From NCBI GenBank assembly GCA_003116995.1, contig BDSL01000011.1, positions 744,001 through 808,000 on the forward strand: DNA of 64,000 nucleotides, in the 5' to 3' direction. Below the pieces are notes generated by a model. It was not told where the DNA came from, searched no databases, and saw only the letters and a list, made by a program, of their open reading frames with translations. This DNA comes from Yamagishiella unicocca (lineage: Eukaryota > Chlorophyta > Chlorophyceae > Chlamydomonadales > Volvocaceae). This document shows positions 1 through 11,800 of this stretch, piece by piece (position 1 is the first letter of the stretch; every line of letters begins with the position of its first letter). The position numbers and the translations under genes are program-made.

Positions 1-183
1 ACGGGGGTCTGCGCTGCGCTTCAGGGCTACCGACGGGGGTCTGCGCTGCGCTTCAGGGCTACCGACGGGGGTCTGCGCTGCCCTTCAGGGCTACCGACGG
101 CGGTCTGCGCTGCCCTTCAGGGCTACCGACGGGGGTCTGCGCTGCCCTTCAGGGCTACCGACGGCGGTCTGCGCTGCCCTACG
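1..183. repeat. 32-bp tandem repeat, about 5.7 copies
   Basis: Copies start at 1, 33, 65, 97, 129 and 161, with single-base differences (G/C at unit position 5, G/C near position 18). The last copy is cut short and runs into the stop codon of the minus-strand gene ending at 179, so the array is in or just beyond its 3' UTR. The array may continue to the left of the window. Confidence 0.93.
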
Positions 184-3100
184 GTGCGGACGATGCCGTT
201 GCGGGCGCAGCGTTCCCCATGCCCTCAGCGCCTGCGGATGCGCCCCCCGCCGCCACCGCCGCCGCCGCAGACGCCGAAGCTGCCGCCACAGTTGCCGCGC
301 TGGCCGCCAGTCGCTGCGTGATGGCCTCCACCAGGCGGCTGATGCCCTCCCGCCGCGACTCGCTGAAGAAGGTCGACACCGCCGCGGGGCAGTCGTAAGA
401 GCTGCTCACGCCGTTGTTGGGCAGCGTCACGAGGACCTGTCGTGGTGTGAGGGCGAAAGAGTTGGCGAGGAATGGCGGAAAATGGCGGAAAATGGAGGCA
501 GATGGAAGCAAATGGCGGGAGTTAGGCATAGGATGTAACCGGGAACCCTTACACGGTGCCGGCGCCACTACGTGCTCGTCCAGGGCCTTACGACGGAGCA
601 CGCTCAAGGTGGAACGCGAACTGTCCCCGCCGACCCATAACACATCAAGAGGCTTGAGCTGCGGGCCGCAGCACCGCTTCCCTGCCTCACGCCCCTCCCG
701 CCCGCGCCAGCACTCACCCTGTCGACGGCCTTCTTCGCCACCGCCTTGAAGGTCTCCCGCGTCAGCTTGTTCGCTCTCCAAGCCGGCTTGAGCGCCTCCT
801 TAACGTGCTCCGTCACCGCCTGCCGCAGCACGCCCCCCTCACAGCCGCTGCCGCTGCCGCCAGCCGCCGCCGTCAGCGCTTGCGCCAGGATGCCTCCGGG
901 CACCCAACCACCAAACCCGCCGCCGCCGTCGGCAGCAGCATCCGCCGCGCGAGTGCTGCCGCAGCACGCCTCCCCAACCACCTCAGCAGACGCGTCCACT
1001 TCCAAACGCGTCGCCTTCCTGCCGTCTGCCCGGTGGGCCGTATCCTTCCGCGTCAGCTGCGCTCCGAAACCCGCTTCCCCCAGATCCGTATCCCCGCTGG
1101 CGGCTACACTCCCGGCCTCCGCGACCAGGTCCACTGCTAGCCAGCCGCCCAGGGGGCACGCGCCCAAGGGCATTGGGGGGTCGGCGAAACATGCGAGACC
1201 CGCGGTGACAGCAGGTGCCGAGGAGCTGCTGCCGCCTGCCCCACAGGACGCCGCGTTCAGGAGCGCGGCTGAAGCCGCCGAGACCAGGCGCGGGTCCAGA
1301 AGCGCCGCCGGCTCGAGCAGCAGCTCGGCGTCGTCCACGCCCTCGTCCGATCTGCCCGCCACGCTATTGCCGCCGCCGTCGATCCCACCGGAGCTGGGCG
1401 CGTCGACGGCGCCGTTGGACGCTGCCACGTCGGCGACGACCCGCGGGTCGGCTGCCCGCACCGCCGTGACGCCCGAGCCCGAGGTGCCCGACGACGCCGG
1501 CGCAGCCGGCGCCGCCACGGCCGCCGCGCCGCTGCCGCCGCCGCCATTAGTGTTATTATTGTTGTTGTGGCTGCTCGCGAATCTTTCCCCCAGCGGCGGC
1601 TCAGGCGGGTGCTGCCCCTTGGGCGTCCCGTTGGACGAGCCAACTGCCACGGCGGGCCTGGAGCTGTACGGTATCGCCGTACTGACGGCCGGCGCCGCCG
1701 CCGCCGGCGATCTGCCGGCGTCGCTCATGGGCACGTCGCCTTGCTTGGCCCGGGGTTGCTGGGACTGTTGCTGCTGCTGCTGCTGCTGCTGTTGTTGTTG
1801 CTGCTGCTGCTGTTGTTGTTGCTGGTGCGACTGCTGCTGCGTTTGTTCCACGGCAGCCGGGGCCGAGCGCCTGTCGGGGTGAAACGGCGGCGCGCACGAA
1901 GAGGTCAGACAGTGGCTTGCCCCTTCCCCGCGGCTCCCTCCCAAGCCTTCCGGGCAGGTCAACAGGTCATCCTCAGCCGCGTGTGGCGGCACCACTAGAC
2001 TACCCGCCAGGCTGCAAACGTCGCCCTGACCCTCCCCACTGACCATCACACCTACCTACCTACCTACCTACCTACCCCAGGGTCGCCAAGAGGTATACAG
2101 CCATTCCGCATCCGTTATCAAGGTACTCAACACGTTCTACAGACGCAGCGCTTCCTGCCTACCTGCTCGATGACGTCCGGCCATCAGGGCCGGCCCTGCC
2201 GCTCGACTGCGCGCCGCCAGCCGCAGCCGCTGACCCGCCGGCGCCGCCAGCCGCCGCTGTTGTCGCCGGCACCGCCGCCGCCGCCGCTTCGCGCTGGTCC
2301 GCCTCAGCCCGTTGTTCCGCGTCGCCTGCCCGGACCGACGGCGGCGGCGGCGGCGGCGGCGCGGGCGGCGGCGGCGCGACGTCAGCGGCGCGATCCCGCT
2401 GCGCCGCAGCGGTGCTACTGCCGACGCCTCCACCGCCAGCCTTGTCGCCCGACCCGGAAGTCCTGCTACTGCTGCTGAAGTTGTTGGTACTGACACTGTG
2501 GGGTATCGTGGCATGACCGCCACTCGGCTGCTGCTGCTGCGCCTGCTGCTGTTGTGTCGGCTGTTGCTGCTGTTGCTGCAGGTGCTGCGACGGCGGCGTG
2601 GCGCTACGCTGCGCCGCCGGCTGCTGGTTGGCCGCCGGCGGCTGGCTCCGACTTCGGCTCCGAGACCCCGCCCCTCGAGTTCGCCGCTGGGGACTTCTGC
2701 TGGTAGCTCTCCGAGGCGGCGGGCTCCTGCTGACCCACCGCCTCGGCGGCGGGCTCTTGCTGCTGACTCGCCGCATCGGCGGGCTCTTGCTCACCCACCG
2801 CCTCGGCGGCGGGCTTTTGCTCTCGAACCGCCGCAGCGGCGGGCTCCGACTGATCCAGCGGCGCAGCGGCGGGCTCTTGCTGTTGAACCTGCGCAACGGC
2901 GGGCTCTTGCTTTCGAAGCGCCGCGGCGGCGGGCTCTTGCTCACCCACCGCCGCGGCGGCGGGCTTTTACTTATCCACCTCCGTGGCGGAGGGCTGTTAT
3001 CCTCCATCATGAAGTGCAGCGGAGGGCTGGCGCGGCGCATGCTGGGACCCGCGCCCGGGCTGCGGCTGACCCGAGGGAGCACCCCGACACCCACCCCACC

Positions 3101-5105
3101 ACCACCGCCGCGAGTCAGCGGCCGGCCGCGCATGGTCCCCGCGGGGGGCGGCGAGCCGCCGTCGGGGCCGCGCAGCGGCCTCCCTGGAGGCGGCGGCGCG
3201 CGCGCCTGCACCCGCTTGCATATGCCGATGAAGAAGGCGGTGAGGTTGCGGATGCGGAAAAAGTCCAGCGACGCGAACTCCTCCAGGACCGCCATGCCGC
3301 CCACTGGGCCCAGCAGCTCCAGGAACTCGATGCAAGCGTATTCCAGGTCGCCTGGGCCCAGCTTGCCCCGGCCGTACAGCCCCTCCAGGACCATCCTGCG
3401 CGTACGGCAATGGTTTGGGGCTGTGAGGGTGAGGATAGGTGGTGGGGGAGGACGCGTGAGGCTGGGGAGGTAAGGTGGTGCGATGTGGTGGCGGCCTGCG
3501 GAGCAGCGTCCGAGGAGGAAGCTGTTGATGTGCGTGCGCGTTGGCACGGTCTTCCACGCATCCTTGGCAATTAACACGCACAGTGGCGGACCGCAGGTGT
3601 GGCATGCGTGTTGCAGCCAAGCAGACCGGCAGGTAGTCCCAGGCAGGGCGCAAGCGGGGAGGGCAGATCAAGGCAATCCCAGGCAGGCAGGTAGTCCCAG
3701 GCAGGGCGCAAGCGCGGAGGGCAGATCAAGGCAATCCCAGGCAGGCAGGTAGTCCCAGGCAGGGCGCAAGCGCGGAGGGCAGATCAAGGCAATCCCAGGC
3801 AGGCAGGGTGGCAGGCAGGGCGGACGGCAGTCCATGGCATTTCAAGGCAGCTCTTCAAATCAGCACTAAGTCATTTCAAGGCAGGCAGGGCGGCAGCACC
3901 CCTCCTGCACTCACTTGACTTGCGGAGCCAGCCTCGCGTTGGTGACCCAGGGGGGCGGGTTGCCACCGCCGTTGCCGCCGCCTCCTGCGTTGCCTCCGGA
4001 GACACCCGCCGCCACCGGCCTGATGACCCCCGCAGCCGCACCCACCGGGCCGAACCGCGCGGCGCCATACGCTGCCCCTCCCCTGGGAAGCGTAAGCAAC
4101 GAGGCAGCCGTCAGGCAGGAAGGCAGGCAGGCACGCAGTTGCTGGCAGGCCGTTGCTGGCAGGCGGTTGACGGTTTGGTTGGTTGCAACAAATGCGGGCT
4201 GGCTATGCAGCGCCGTTGGCCCTCTTCACGGAAAGCCAACGGCGCGCCAAGCCCCGAAAGCCGCCTTACCCATCAGGTAGCAACAGGTACAAACATGACA
4301 CATGCACAACGTGTAACTTGGCTGTTGTTCCATGTGCGTCATGTGCGCAGTACCGACCTGGTCGGCGAGTAGCCGTTGGGTCCAGCTCTGCCGCTCCCTC
4401 CGAAACCCGGAGGTGACAGGCTCCGGCTGGTGCTGCGGCTGAAGCGCCGCTTGCCGGGCGAGCGGCTCCTGCCCCGAGGGCTCCCGCTGCCACCTCTGCG
4501 GAGATGAGGTTTGTAGGGGGTAGAGTAATACTGGTGAATCGAAACAGGAGACGAGGAGCAACTAGGGGCAGGATCGCGAAAAGGGAGAGAGGCAGGGAAG
4601 GTATGGTCGAGGGGCCCCCAAGTCGGGGTTCGAGGGAAACCCCCAAGTCGGGGGGGGTGGGAAGCAGCTGGCGTGGACGGAGCTGAGGCTAAGTGGTGAA
4701 GATGTTTCAGGAGCAGCAGTGTGGTGCATAGGCGAGCGAGCGCGGTTGGCTGCCATGAGGTTGGGTGCGGTGGGGGGGGGGAGGGTGAGGGGCTGGCAGG
4801 AGGAGGACGAGGGGGGAGATAGCAACCCAAAACCCAGCTGCGAAAACTGAGCCCGTGTCTTCCTTCTATAGGGCCGAAGCATGAGCAGTTTTGGATGCTG
4901 TGCGGACAGTTCCACCGCGCCAAAGGCCCTTCGTCCGATGGCGCCCTGAGACAAGAGCCTAGCCGGCCAGGTATGCTCTTCGAAGGTGTGAAAAAGCATG
5001 CAGTGTCCTATTTTCCGCGTGAAACGGAAAAAGCCCGCCCTCTTGCCTGTCTCGGCGCTGCCGCTTGGGGCTGCGACTCCGGCTGCGGCTGCCATGAGGT
5101 CCCAT
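179..5105 (-). CDS. SR-like nuclear protein: hnRNP-Q-type acidic (NURR) domain, SPxxRR repeats, polyQ, SRI-like C-terminus (1049 aa)
   Basis: Six exons, minus strand: 5105-5047, 4495-4358, 4082-3915, 3395-2163, 2011-718, 436-179; the sum is 3150 nt and all phases fit. The ATG at 5105 opens a frame starting MGPHGSRSRSRSPKRQRRDR, an RS-type start. Residues 122-180 match the hnRNP Q acidic/NURR fold (LEEFASLDFFRIRNLTAFF), a helical RNA-processing module. Residues about 245-345 hold ten SPPxRR decapeptides and then SRSRSRS, likely kinase-regulated. A glutamine run (~595) and Ala/Gly linkers follow. Residues 928-1000 (VKEALKPAWRANKLTRETFK) resemble the SRI-like domain that ends several plant zinc-finger proteins; SRI domains bind the RNA polymerase II CTD. 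Inferred role: coupling transcription to splicing. Intron 1 uses a GC donor (5046). The exon-5 acceptor could alternatively be at 2035, in the same phase. Confidence 0.86.
1764..1843 (-). repeat. CAG/CAA codon run (polyglutamine)
   Basis: Mixed CAG and CAA codons on the minus strand encode about 20 glutamines, with further Q-rich flanks. CAA interruptions split the CAG stretches, which normally limits slippage. Confidence 0.92.
2690..2990 (-). repeat. 30-bp coding repeat encoding SPPxRR decapeptides
   Basis: About ten in-frame 30-bp units encode S-P-P-x-R-R-x-x-S-K/R. The SPP core is invariant, while the aromatic or aliphatic residue after RR varies (W, F, V, A). The pattern resembles the SP/RS tracts of splicing co-activators such as SRRM1. 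Confidence 0.9.
3630..3812. repeat. 58-bp intronic minisatellite, 3 copies
   Basis: Near-identical units begin at about 3630, 3688 and 3746, with a shorter GGCAGG-rich tail. They lie in the intron between the 3915 and 3395 splice sites of the SR-like gene. Confidence 0.9.
5000..5040 (+). mobile_element. Intronic element, B-type fragment
   Basis: CCTATTTTCCGCGTGAAACGG resembles the CTGTCCCGTCGCGTAAACGG core at 20277 and 48755. It is antisense to the SR-like gene and begins just after that gene's GC 5' splice site (5046). Confidence 0.45.
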
Positions 5106-5880
5106 GTCCAATTTTATGACGTTTCAGCCTCCTTGCTCAGCAGAGGAGCCACCGCTAGCGCCCTAGAGCATCTTTTTGGTGCCCATAGCGTCCAGGATGC
5201 GCAAACGACTTCTCATAGCTAGATTTGCGTAGCTAACTCTATAATACCCAAATAGGGAAAGTGGGCAATCCCAAAAGCCAAAAGATGTCGATATGCGGCG
5301 TGCTGCGCCACTCAGCAACCTCTGCCACCAGGAAGTCTAACAATTGAGAGCGTGTAATTCACCAATGGGTACATCAAACTTACTTGTTTTGTACGTGGAA
5401 AAAGGCTACCCTTCCAATTGAGCTGGCTGCTCTGCACGGCCCCCATCCCAATAATTCGTCCATATGAAAGGCATTTTCAGCTTCCTATAGCTGAACGCTG
5501 GTTTACTTTTATGTTAAAACAAAACGCCATACAATTCATTGAGGATTTTGAAGCTGGGCAGTGCTCGTCGATCCGATTTCCCTCAACAGTCTCCTCTTGG
5601 TTGGTTTCATCGGTGTAGATACGGTTATTGTTATTAGCTAACGTGTTCTGATGGACGCGACTTGCGTAGCCAGCGACCGCTGAGAGTGAAGGCGGTGTTG
5701 CCGGCGGCGCGCGGCGCGATTCTGTGGCCTCGGCTTCCAACCGAGCTACCCACGTCTCACGCTTCTCTTACCTCTCATCCCCGGTGCTGATATCATCCCG
5801 GTCCTGGCGGGGAACTAGCGCGCGTTCGTTTCCCGTTCGCGACGGCGCAACCAGGTCACCACGACACTGAACGCGCCGCG
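5106..5880. other. Divergent intergenic region (SR-like gene / glsA)
   Basis: The 775 bp hold both promoters and 5' UTRs. The stretch 5220-5640 is clearly AT-richer than its surroundings. I see no strong TATA box at a convincing distance from either start and no further coding evidence. The short ORFs here have no exon-like borders. Confidence 0.6.
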
Positions 5881-8800
5881 ATGTCGCGTGTAAGGCGCTT
5901 CTTTCTTGAGTTCTCGGAGGAGTTGCGGCCAAGCGGCGAATGCGGATACGAGGTGGTATGCTGCGCCGCGGGGCCCATACCCTGCGTCAACAAGGACGCG
6001 GCGGGCTTCTACTTCCACCTAATCGCGCTGAAGCAGGCTGGGCTATGGGGTAAGCGAGCCGCTGGGGCATCATTGTGCCACAGGGGATGGGGGCAAGGCC
6101 CCAACGTGTCCGGGGCTCTGTGCAAGCGGGTGCCAAGGTCAGGGTGCCACCTTGCACGACGTCTTTAGGGCGGGGTGCAAGGTGGCATGCAAAAGCGTCA
6201 GAAGTGTACCCGGGCCTGATGTTGCCGGCGGCCAGCCAACCCGCCCGAAACGGACAGCCGGTGTGCGATGGGGGGTGACCCAACAGAACGGTGGTTAGCG
6301 TCGCGCTTGCTAACCCAACCCAACCCACCATATCGCCGCCGCCTACCGCCCGTGCCGTTTCCGAACCCCATCCTCCTGACCCCCCTCCCCCGGGTGACCC
6401 CCCCAGTCGACCCCGCGGCTGTGGAGGCGGCCGCTAGCAGCCCCGATGCAGCCGCTGACGTCCCCTCGTCGCCGTCCGGAGCTGCAGCAGCTGACGCGGA
6501 CAAACCACCGCCGGGGTGAGTTGGTTGGGTTGCGGTGGTCGTAACGAACATGCTCGGCATTACCGGGATTGGGCTCCTTCTCCTCTTCCTCTTCCTGGGC
6601 TCCTCCCCCGGCTCCTTGCCCGGCTGGCGAGCAATTTGTGCCCTCTGCCCGTTGAGAGGGAGGGGACGGGTTGCTACCGAGAGTGGCTGCGTTGCGGCAG
6701 CCTGGGAGACATTGAGGGGGTTGCGGGCCCGGGGGAAGGGGCGTAAGGGCCCGGGGGAAGGGGCGTAAGGGCCCGAGTTACAACAGCACGACGTCATGCG
6801 CCGTGTCGCTGGCGCACGCTCCGTCCGGTGTGGGTCGGCTCACCCACGAGGAGGGCAGCTGCGGTGTCACCTGGCGCTGATTAGAATGAGGCTGCCACGG
6901 CTGCTTGGGCGGACCGCCGCTGCGGACCGAGGGAGGGGGGGTTTGATAAGAGGATCCGCGAATCCACGGCCGACAAACCGAGGGCGGTGAAGGGAGGGGG
7001 GGAGGGACGCTACGGCGCCTCCCTCCCTCCCAACTGCGCCGCTGCGGGCGGAGGGGGTTGTAAAAACCGTTTAACGCGACGGGACAGGATAAGGGGGGGG
7101 AGGGACGCTGCGGGCGGAGGGAGGGGGGGAGGGACGCTACGGCGCCTGCGCCTCCCCCCCCAACGCTGCGCTTTAGTACCGCCTTCTTTACGCCGGAAGC
7201 AAAGTAGCGCCGGCCACGCAGCAGACAGGCGCGCTTCCCCTCTCCCCCTCCCCCCCTCACCTTCCGCATACCCTCCCCCCCTAACGCGTCTTCCTCGAAC
7301 CCCCCCTCACCTCCCGCGCACCCCCCCCCACCGCTGCCGCCGCCGGCCTTCAGTGTGGACTGGAAGGGCAGCAAGGCTCGCAAGAAGAAGTCCTTGAAGA
7401 AGAAGGACGGCGCGGACCCCTACTCGCTGCTGGGGCTGTCCAATGAGCGCTGGACGGCCACAGAGCCGCAGATCCGCGCCGCCTACCGCCGAGCCTGCCT
7501 GGAGCACCACCCAGATAAGGCCCTCATCAACGTGACGGACGAGGTCGAGAAGGAGCGCATCCAGGTGGGTGTGACGCGGCTGCGGCTGGGTGGTGCTAGG
7601 TGGTGCTAGGTGAAGTTGGGTGGAGTTGGGTTCGTACCCCCTCCCTGGCGCCCGTTACCCCTCCCTGACGCCGGTAACCCCCTCCCTGACGCCCGTACCC
7701 CCTCCCTGGCGCCCGTTACCCCTCCCCGACGCCGGTAACCCCCTACCTGACGCCCGTACCCCCTCCCTGACGCCCGTACCCCTCCCTGACGCCCGTACCC
7801 CTCCCTGACGCCCGTACCCCCTCCCCTCCCGCCCTCAGGAGCACTTTAAGACCATCCAGGACGCGTACGACACCCTGAGCGATCCCGCCAAGCGCAGGTG
7901 GGGTGACCGGCAGTGGTGGGGTGACCGGCAGTGGCCGGGAGAGTGATGTTGCGAGGGGCGGCGTTTGTCCTTGCTGGGTTTCGGGGCCTAAAGAGGGGTG
8001 GGGGCACGCGACTCTGCGTGCTCGTTTGGATACCCGAACAGCCTGGGGGAATGGCTGGCAGGCTGACAGCCCTGGCTCGGATCCCCTGGCTCGGATCCTG
8101 AGTCCCCTGGCTCGGATCCCCTGGCTCGGATCCTGAGTCCCCTGGCTCGGATCCCCTGGCTCGGATCCTGAGTCCCCTGGCTCGGATCCCCTGGCTCGGA
8201 TCCTGAGTCCGCTGGCGCGGATCCTGAGTCCCCTGGCTCGGATCCCCTGGCTCGGATCCTGAGTCCCCTGGCTCGGATCCTGAGTCCCCTGGCTCGGATC
8301 CTGAGTCCCCTGGCTCGGATCCTGAGTCCCCTGGCTCGGATCCTGAGTCCCCTGGCTCGGATCCTGAGTCTCCTGGCTCGGATCCCCTGGCTCGGATCCT
8401 GAGTCCCCTGGCTCGGATCCTGAGTCCCCTGGCTCGGATCCTGAGTCCCCTGGCTCGGATCCTGAGTCCCCTGGCTCGGATCCGCTCCCTGCTGACGTGG
8501 CTACACCTCCCCCGGCCCCTCCACTGCGCTTTGCCCCCCCCCAGGGAGTTCGACTCCACGGACGAGTTCGATGACACCCTGCCGGTGCAATGCGACCCCA
8601 AAGACTTCTTCAAGGTGGGCCGGGGGACCGGGTCGGGGATATGAGCGGAAACCTTTGAGCGACCGATAAGAAGCGGGTGGGGGCGAGAACGCGAGACGCC
8701 GCGCGGCCAGGTGGGGGCTACGTCCTGTGAAGTGCCGCAACAACCTCCTCGGGGCGAGGGCGAGGGCGAGGGCGGCGGCGGCGGCGGTTATCTCGCAGCG

Positions 8801-11800
8801 ACATGTGCAGTGCAGTCCACATACGCATTCGGACTGCAGCCTGGGTGGTGGGTGCCGGGTGCTGGGTGCGGCGAGGGGCAGTGACAACAGCGGCTGGTCT
8901 GCTGGACTGACTGGCGCTGCGCGGGGCACCCCTCCCTCCCCTCCTCATATTACGACGTTCGGCTTTAGTATCCCTAATCCAGTTCTCCAGCATGCATCTC
9001 AAAACGTCTGTCCTAAACGGTTTTTTCGGGTCTTCCTCGAATCCCCTCCCCTCCCCTCTCCGCCCTCCCCCCGGGGCTGCAGGTGTTCGGCCCCGCATTC
9101 CGCCGCAACACGCGCTGGTCGTCGGTGGAGCCGGTGCCGGACGTGGGCGATGACAGCACCAGCTGGGAGGACGTGTCCAAGTTCTACGACTTCTGGTGAG
9201 GGGGGCGGGGGCAGTGGGGGCGGGGGCAGTGGGGGCGGGGGCAGCGCTCCCCTGCTCCCAGCGTAAAGGCTTGGGAGCAGGGGCAGTGGGGGCAGGGCCG
9301 CAGAGTTGGGGCTGGAGAGAGGGCCCGGTAGAGCGGAGTTGGGGTCGGGTGTGCGCCGCGCAGCCGCGGTTTGCCTTGAACCCCCCATCGAGTCCCGGTC
9401 TCTGCCTTTACCGCCGCCAGGTACACCTTCAAGTCGTGGCGTGAGTTCCCGCACGCTGACGAGGAGGACGTGGAGTGCGCGGAGAGCCGCGAGCACCGCC
9501 GCTGGATCGAGCGGTAGGAGCTGCGGTGGCAGGGCAGGGCGGGGGCGGGGCCGGCCGATGACGTGGCAGGACAAAACGTCATCCGTGGCAACACAAACCG
9601 GGAATATGGTTGGTTGGTTAGTTGGTTGGTTAATTGGTTGGTTGCGGACGTACGAGCGCTAGTCGGTTGGGCGTTGGTGGTCCCAACCGACTTCGGCGGG
9701 GACCTCCCGTGATGAGGCTTCCTGCTGAGGACCCGGCCACCTCACCACCTCCCCGCCCCCCGCCCTCCAAACGCACAAACTGACGCACGCAGCAACAACT
9801 CCAAGCTGCGTGAGAAGGGCAAGAAGGAGGAGGGCCGCCGGCTGCGGGACTTCGTGGACGCCGCGTACAAGTTCGATCCCCGCGTCCTGCGAAAGAAGGA
9901 TGAGGACCGGATGGAGCGGTAAGCACAGGGGCCGGAGGGCCCGGACGTAGGGCCCAGGGGGGAAGGAGTCGGCCGCGTTCAGGCAGGTCTGCCACTGCCT
10001 TTCTTTGGCCTCCCATATGCATCCGTGAGGACGCCGCTCTGGGGGCCGCCGGCCCATGTCGTCATCGTAGTACCTGTTACAGCGGGCCCCAGACCAGAAG
10101 GTAGAGCCATCGGGCACATCGCCTGACACTGAAAGAGACGCAGGACGAAGAACAAATGGGTCGTATTATTCGTTCCAGATGGCTCCGTTGCTGTTGTATC
10201 GGCTCTTGCTGCCCCTTCAGAGGTGTCCGTTCCTTTGGCTGTGCGGGTGGAGCCCCATGGGTCGGTGGTATCGCCGGAGGGTGTAGCTCGCAGCCGTCAG
10301 ACAGGCAACGGGGGGTGTAGCTCGCAGCCGTCAGACAGGCAACGGGGGGTGTAGCTCGCAGCCGTCAGACAGACAACGGAGGGCACAGCCCCGGGGACTT
10401 GCGTCCCCGACCCCCGCCCTCACCGTCATGGATACCATGATGTCATGCCACACGCATGCCCTGACGCCCGCATGCCTTTGCCTGCTACGTGCAGGGAGCG
10501 CAAGAAGGCCGAGAAGGAGGAGGCGCGGCGGAGGGCCATAGAGGAGGAGGAGGCGCGCAAGGCGGCGGAGGAGGCGGCAAAGAAGTGCGTCTAGGCCGGG
10601 GGCCGTGAGGGAGTGGGGAGGAGGTCGGGGCCGTGGGTGGGTGGGTGTCTGCTGTGTTTCGAGTGAGCTGGGTGTCCCAGGACCCTCCAGCCCAGCCAGT
10701 GTGGGTCTCCGCTACGCAGCAATACCGTGTCGGGTCAGATCCGGGGCCGCAGCTGATGAGCACGAGCACATGCTGCGTGCCGCTCTGCGCTGTTGCTGCG
10801 CTGTTGCCACGCTGTTGCCGCGCTGTTGCCGCGCTGTTGCCGCGCTGTTGCCGCGCTGTTGCCGCGCTGTTGCCGGTTGTGGAGTGCATGCCTTGACCCC
10901 TGGGTCGTGATGAGTCGACGGGGCTGTGATCCGGCCAGCCTCCCAGGCAGGCTGCAGGGCCCTATGCTGCCAATTGAAAGCTAGCCCGCGCTGCAACATG
11001 CCCGGTGCCTCTCACTACTCAGAGCCGCGGAGGACGAGGCCAAGCGGGTCATCGAGGAGGCTCGCAAGGTGCGCGAGGCGGCCAAGGCGCAGGTGAAGCA
11101 GCTGAGGAAGAAGCTGCGAGTCATCGCTGAGGGCTCAGGTGCGAGCACGTGCCAGCGTGTGTGACGGCGAAAAACGTCGGTCTTGTCGTACTGGTCTTGT
11201 CGTACAGTGCAGCGGGCTCACGCCGGCCGGTGGCGTCGTGTGGTGTTGGGAACGCTCCGCTCGTTGGCGGACGTGTACGACAGGGTTGCCGATGTATCCT
11301 TATGCAGATGCTTAGAACATCTTGGCCCCATACGCGCATGCGTGCACCCAGGTGGCACGCGGCTGGTGAGCGAGGACGACGTGGAGAAGCTCATTTCGAA
11401 ACTGGAGGTAAGTCAGCGTACTAGCTGGTGCCCGGAATGGGTTCCGGAGCCGGGCTGGTAAGAGGGAGCTGGGCTGGCATAAAATTTTCAGGGCGTTTTA
11501 CAGATCTGACCGAATTCCAGTAAGTGCATGTTTCTATTTAACATACTTTGCGTCCAGCCGTGTGTGAGAGCGCACCACACAGCGATGACGGTCCTACGTG
11601 GCATCCTACCGTAGCCTTGACGGCTTTGCCATGCCACAAAACTGGACATCAACGACTATGCGGTAGCTGATGGTACCGAAGACTGTGTGAGGCTAACACG
11701 GGCTACTACTGCCGTAAACGTTCGCCCCCGCGCTTGCAGCCCGAGCTGCTATCGGCCCTGGTGGACTCCCTCGCGGCGTGTGGCGGCGCAGGCGACGAGC

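Noticed and set aside
746..1882. 378-codon plus-strand ORF with polycysteine
   Set aside because: It is the antisense of the polyQ exon of the SR-like gene; the Cys run is CAG/CAA read on the other strand.
2038..2078. (TACC)n tract as a telomere-like or mobile repeat
   Set aside because: It is a simple tetranucleotide run in an intron next to the acceptor, with no flanking element structure.
10799..10875. Hairpin or regulatory RNA in the CTGTTGCCGCG array
   Set aside because: The 11-bp direct repeat has no stable complementary arm; a simple tandem repeat explains it.
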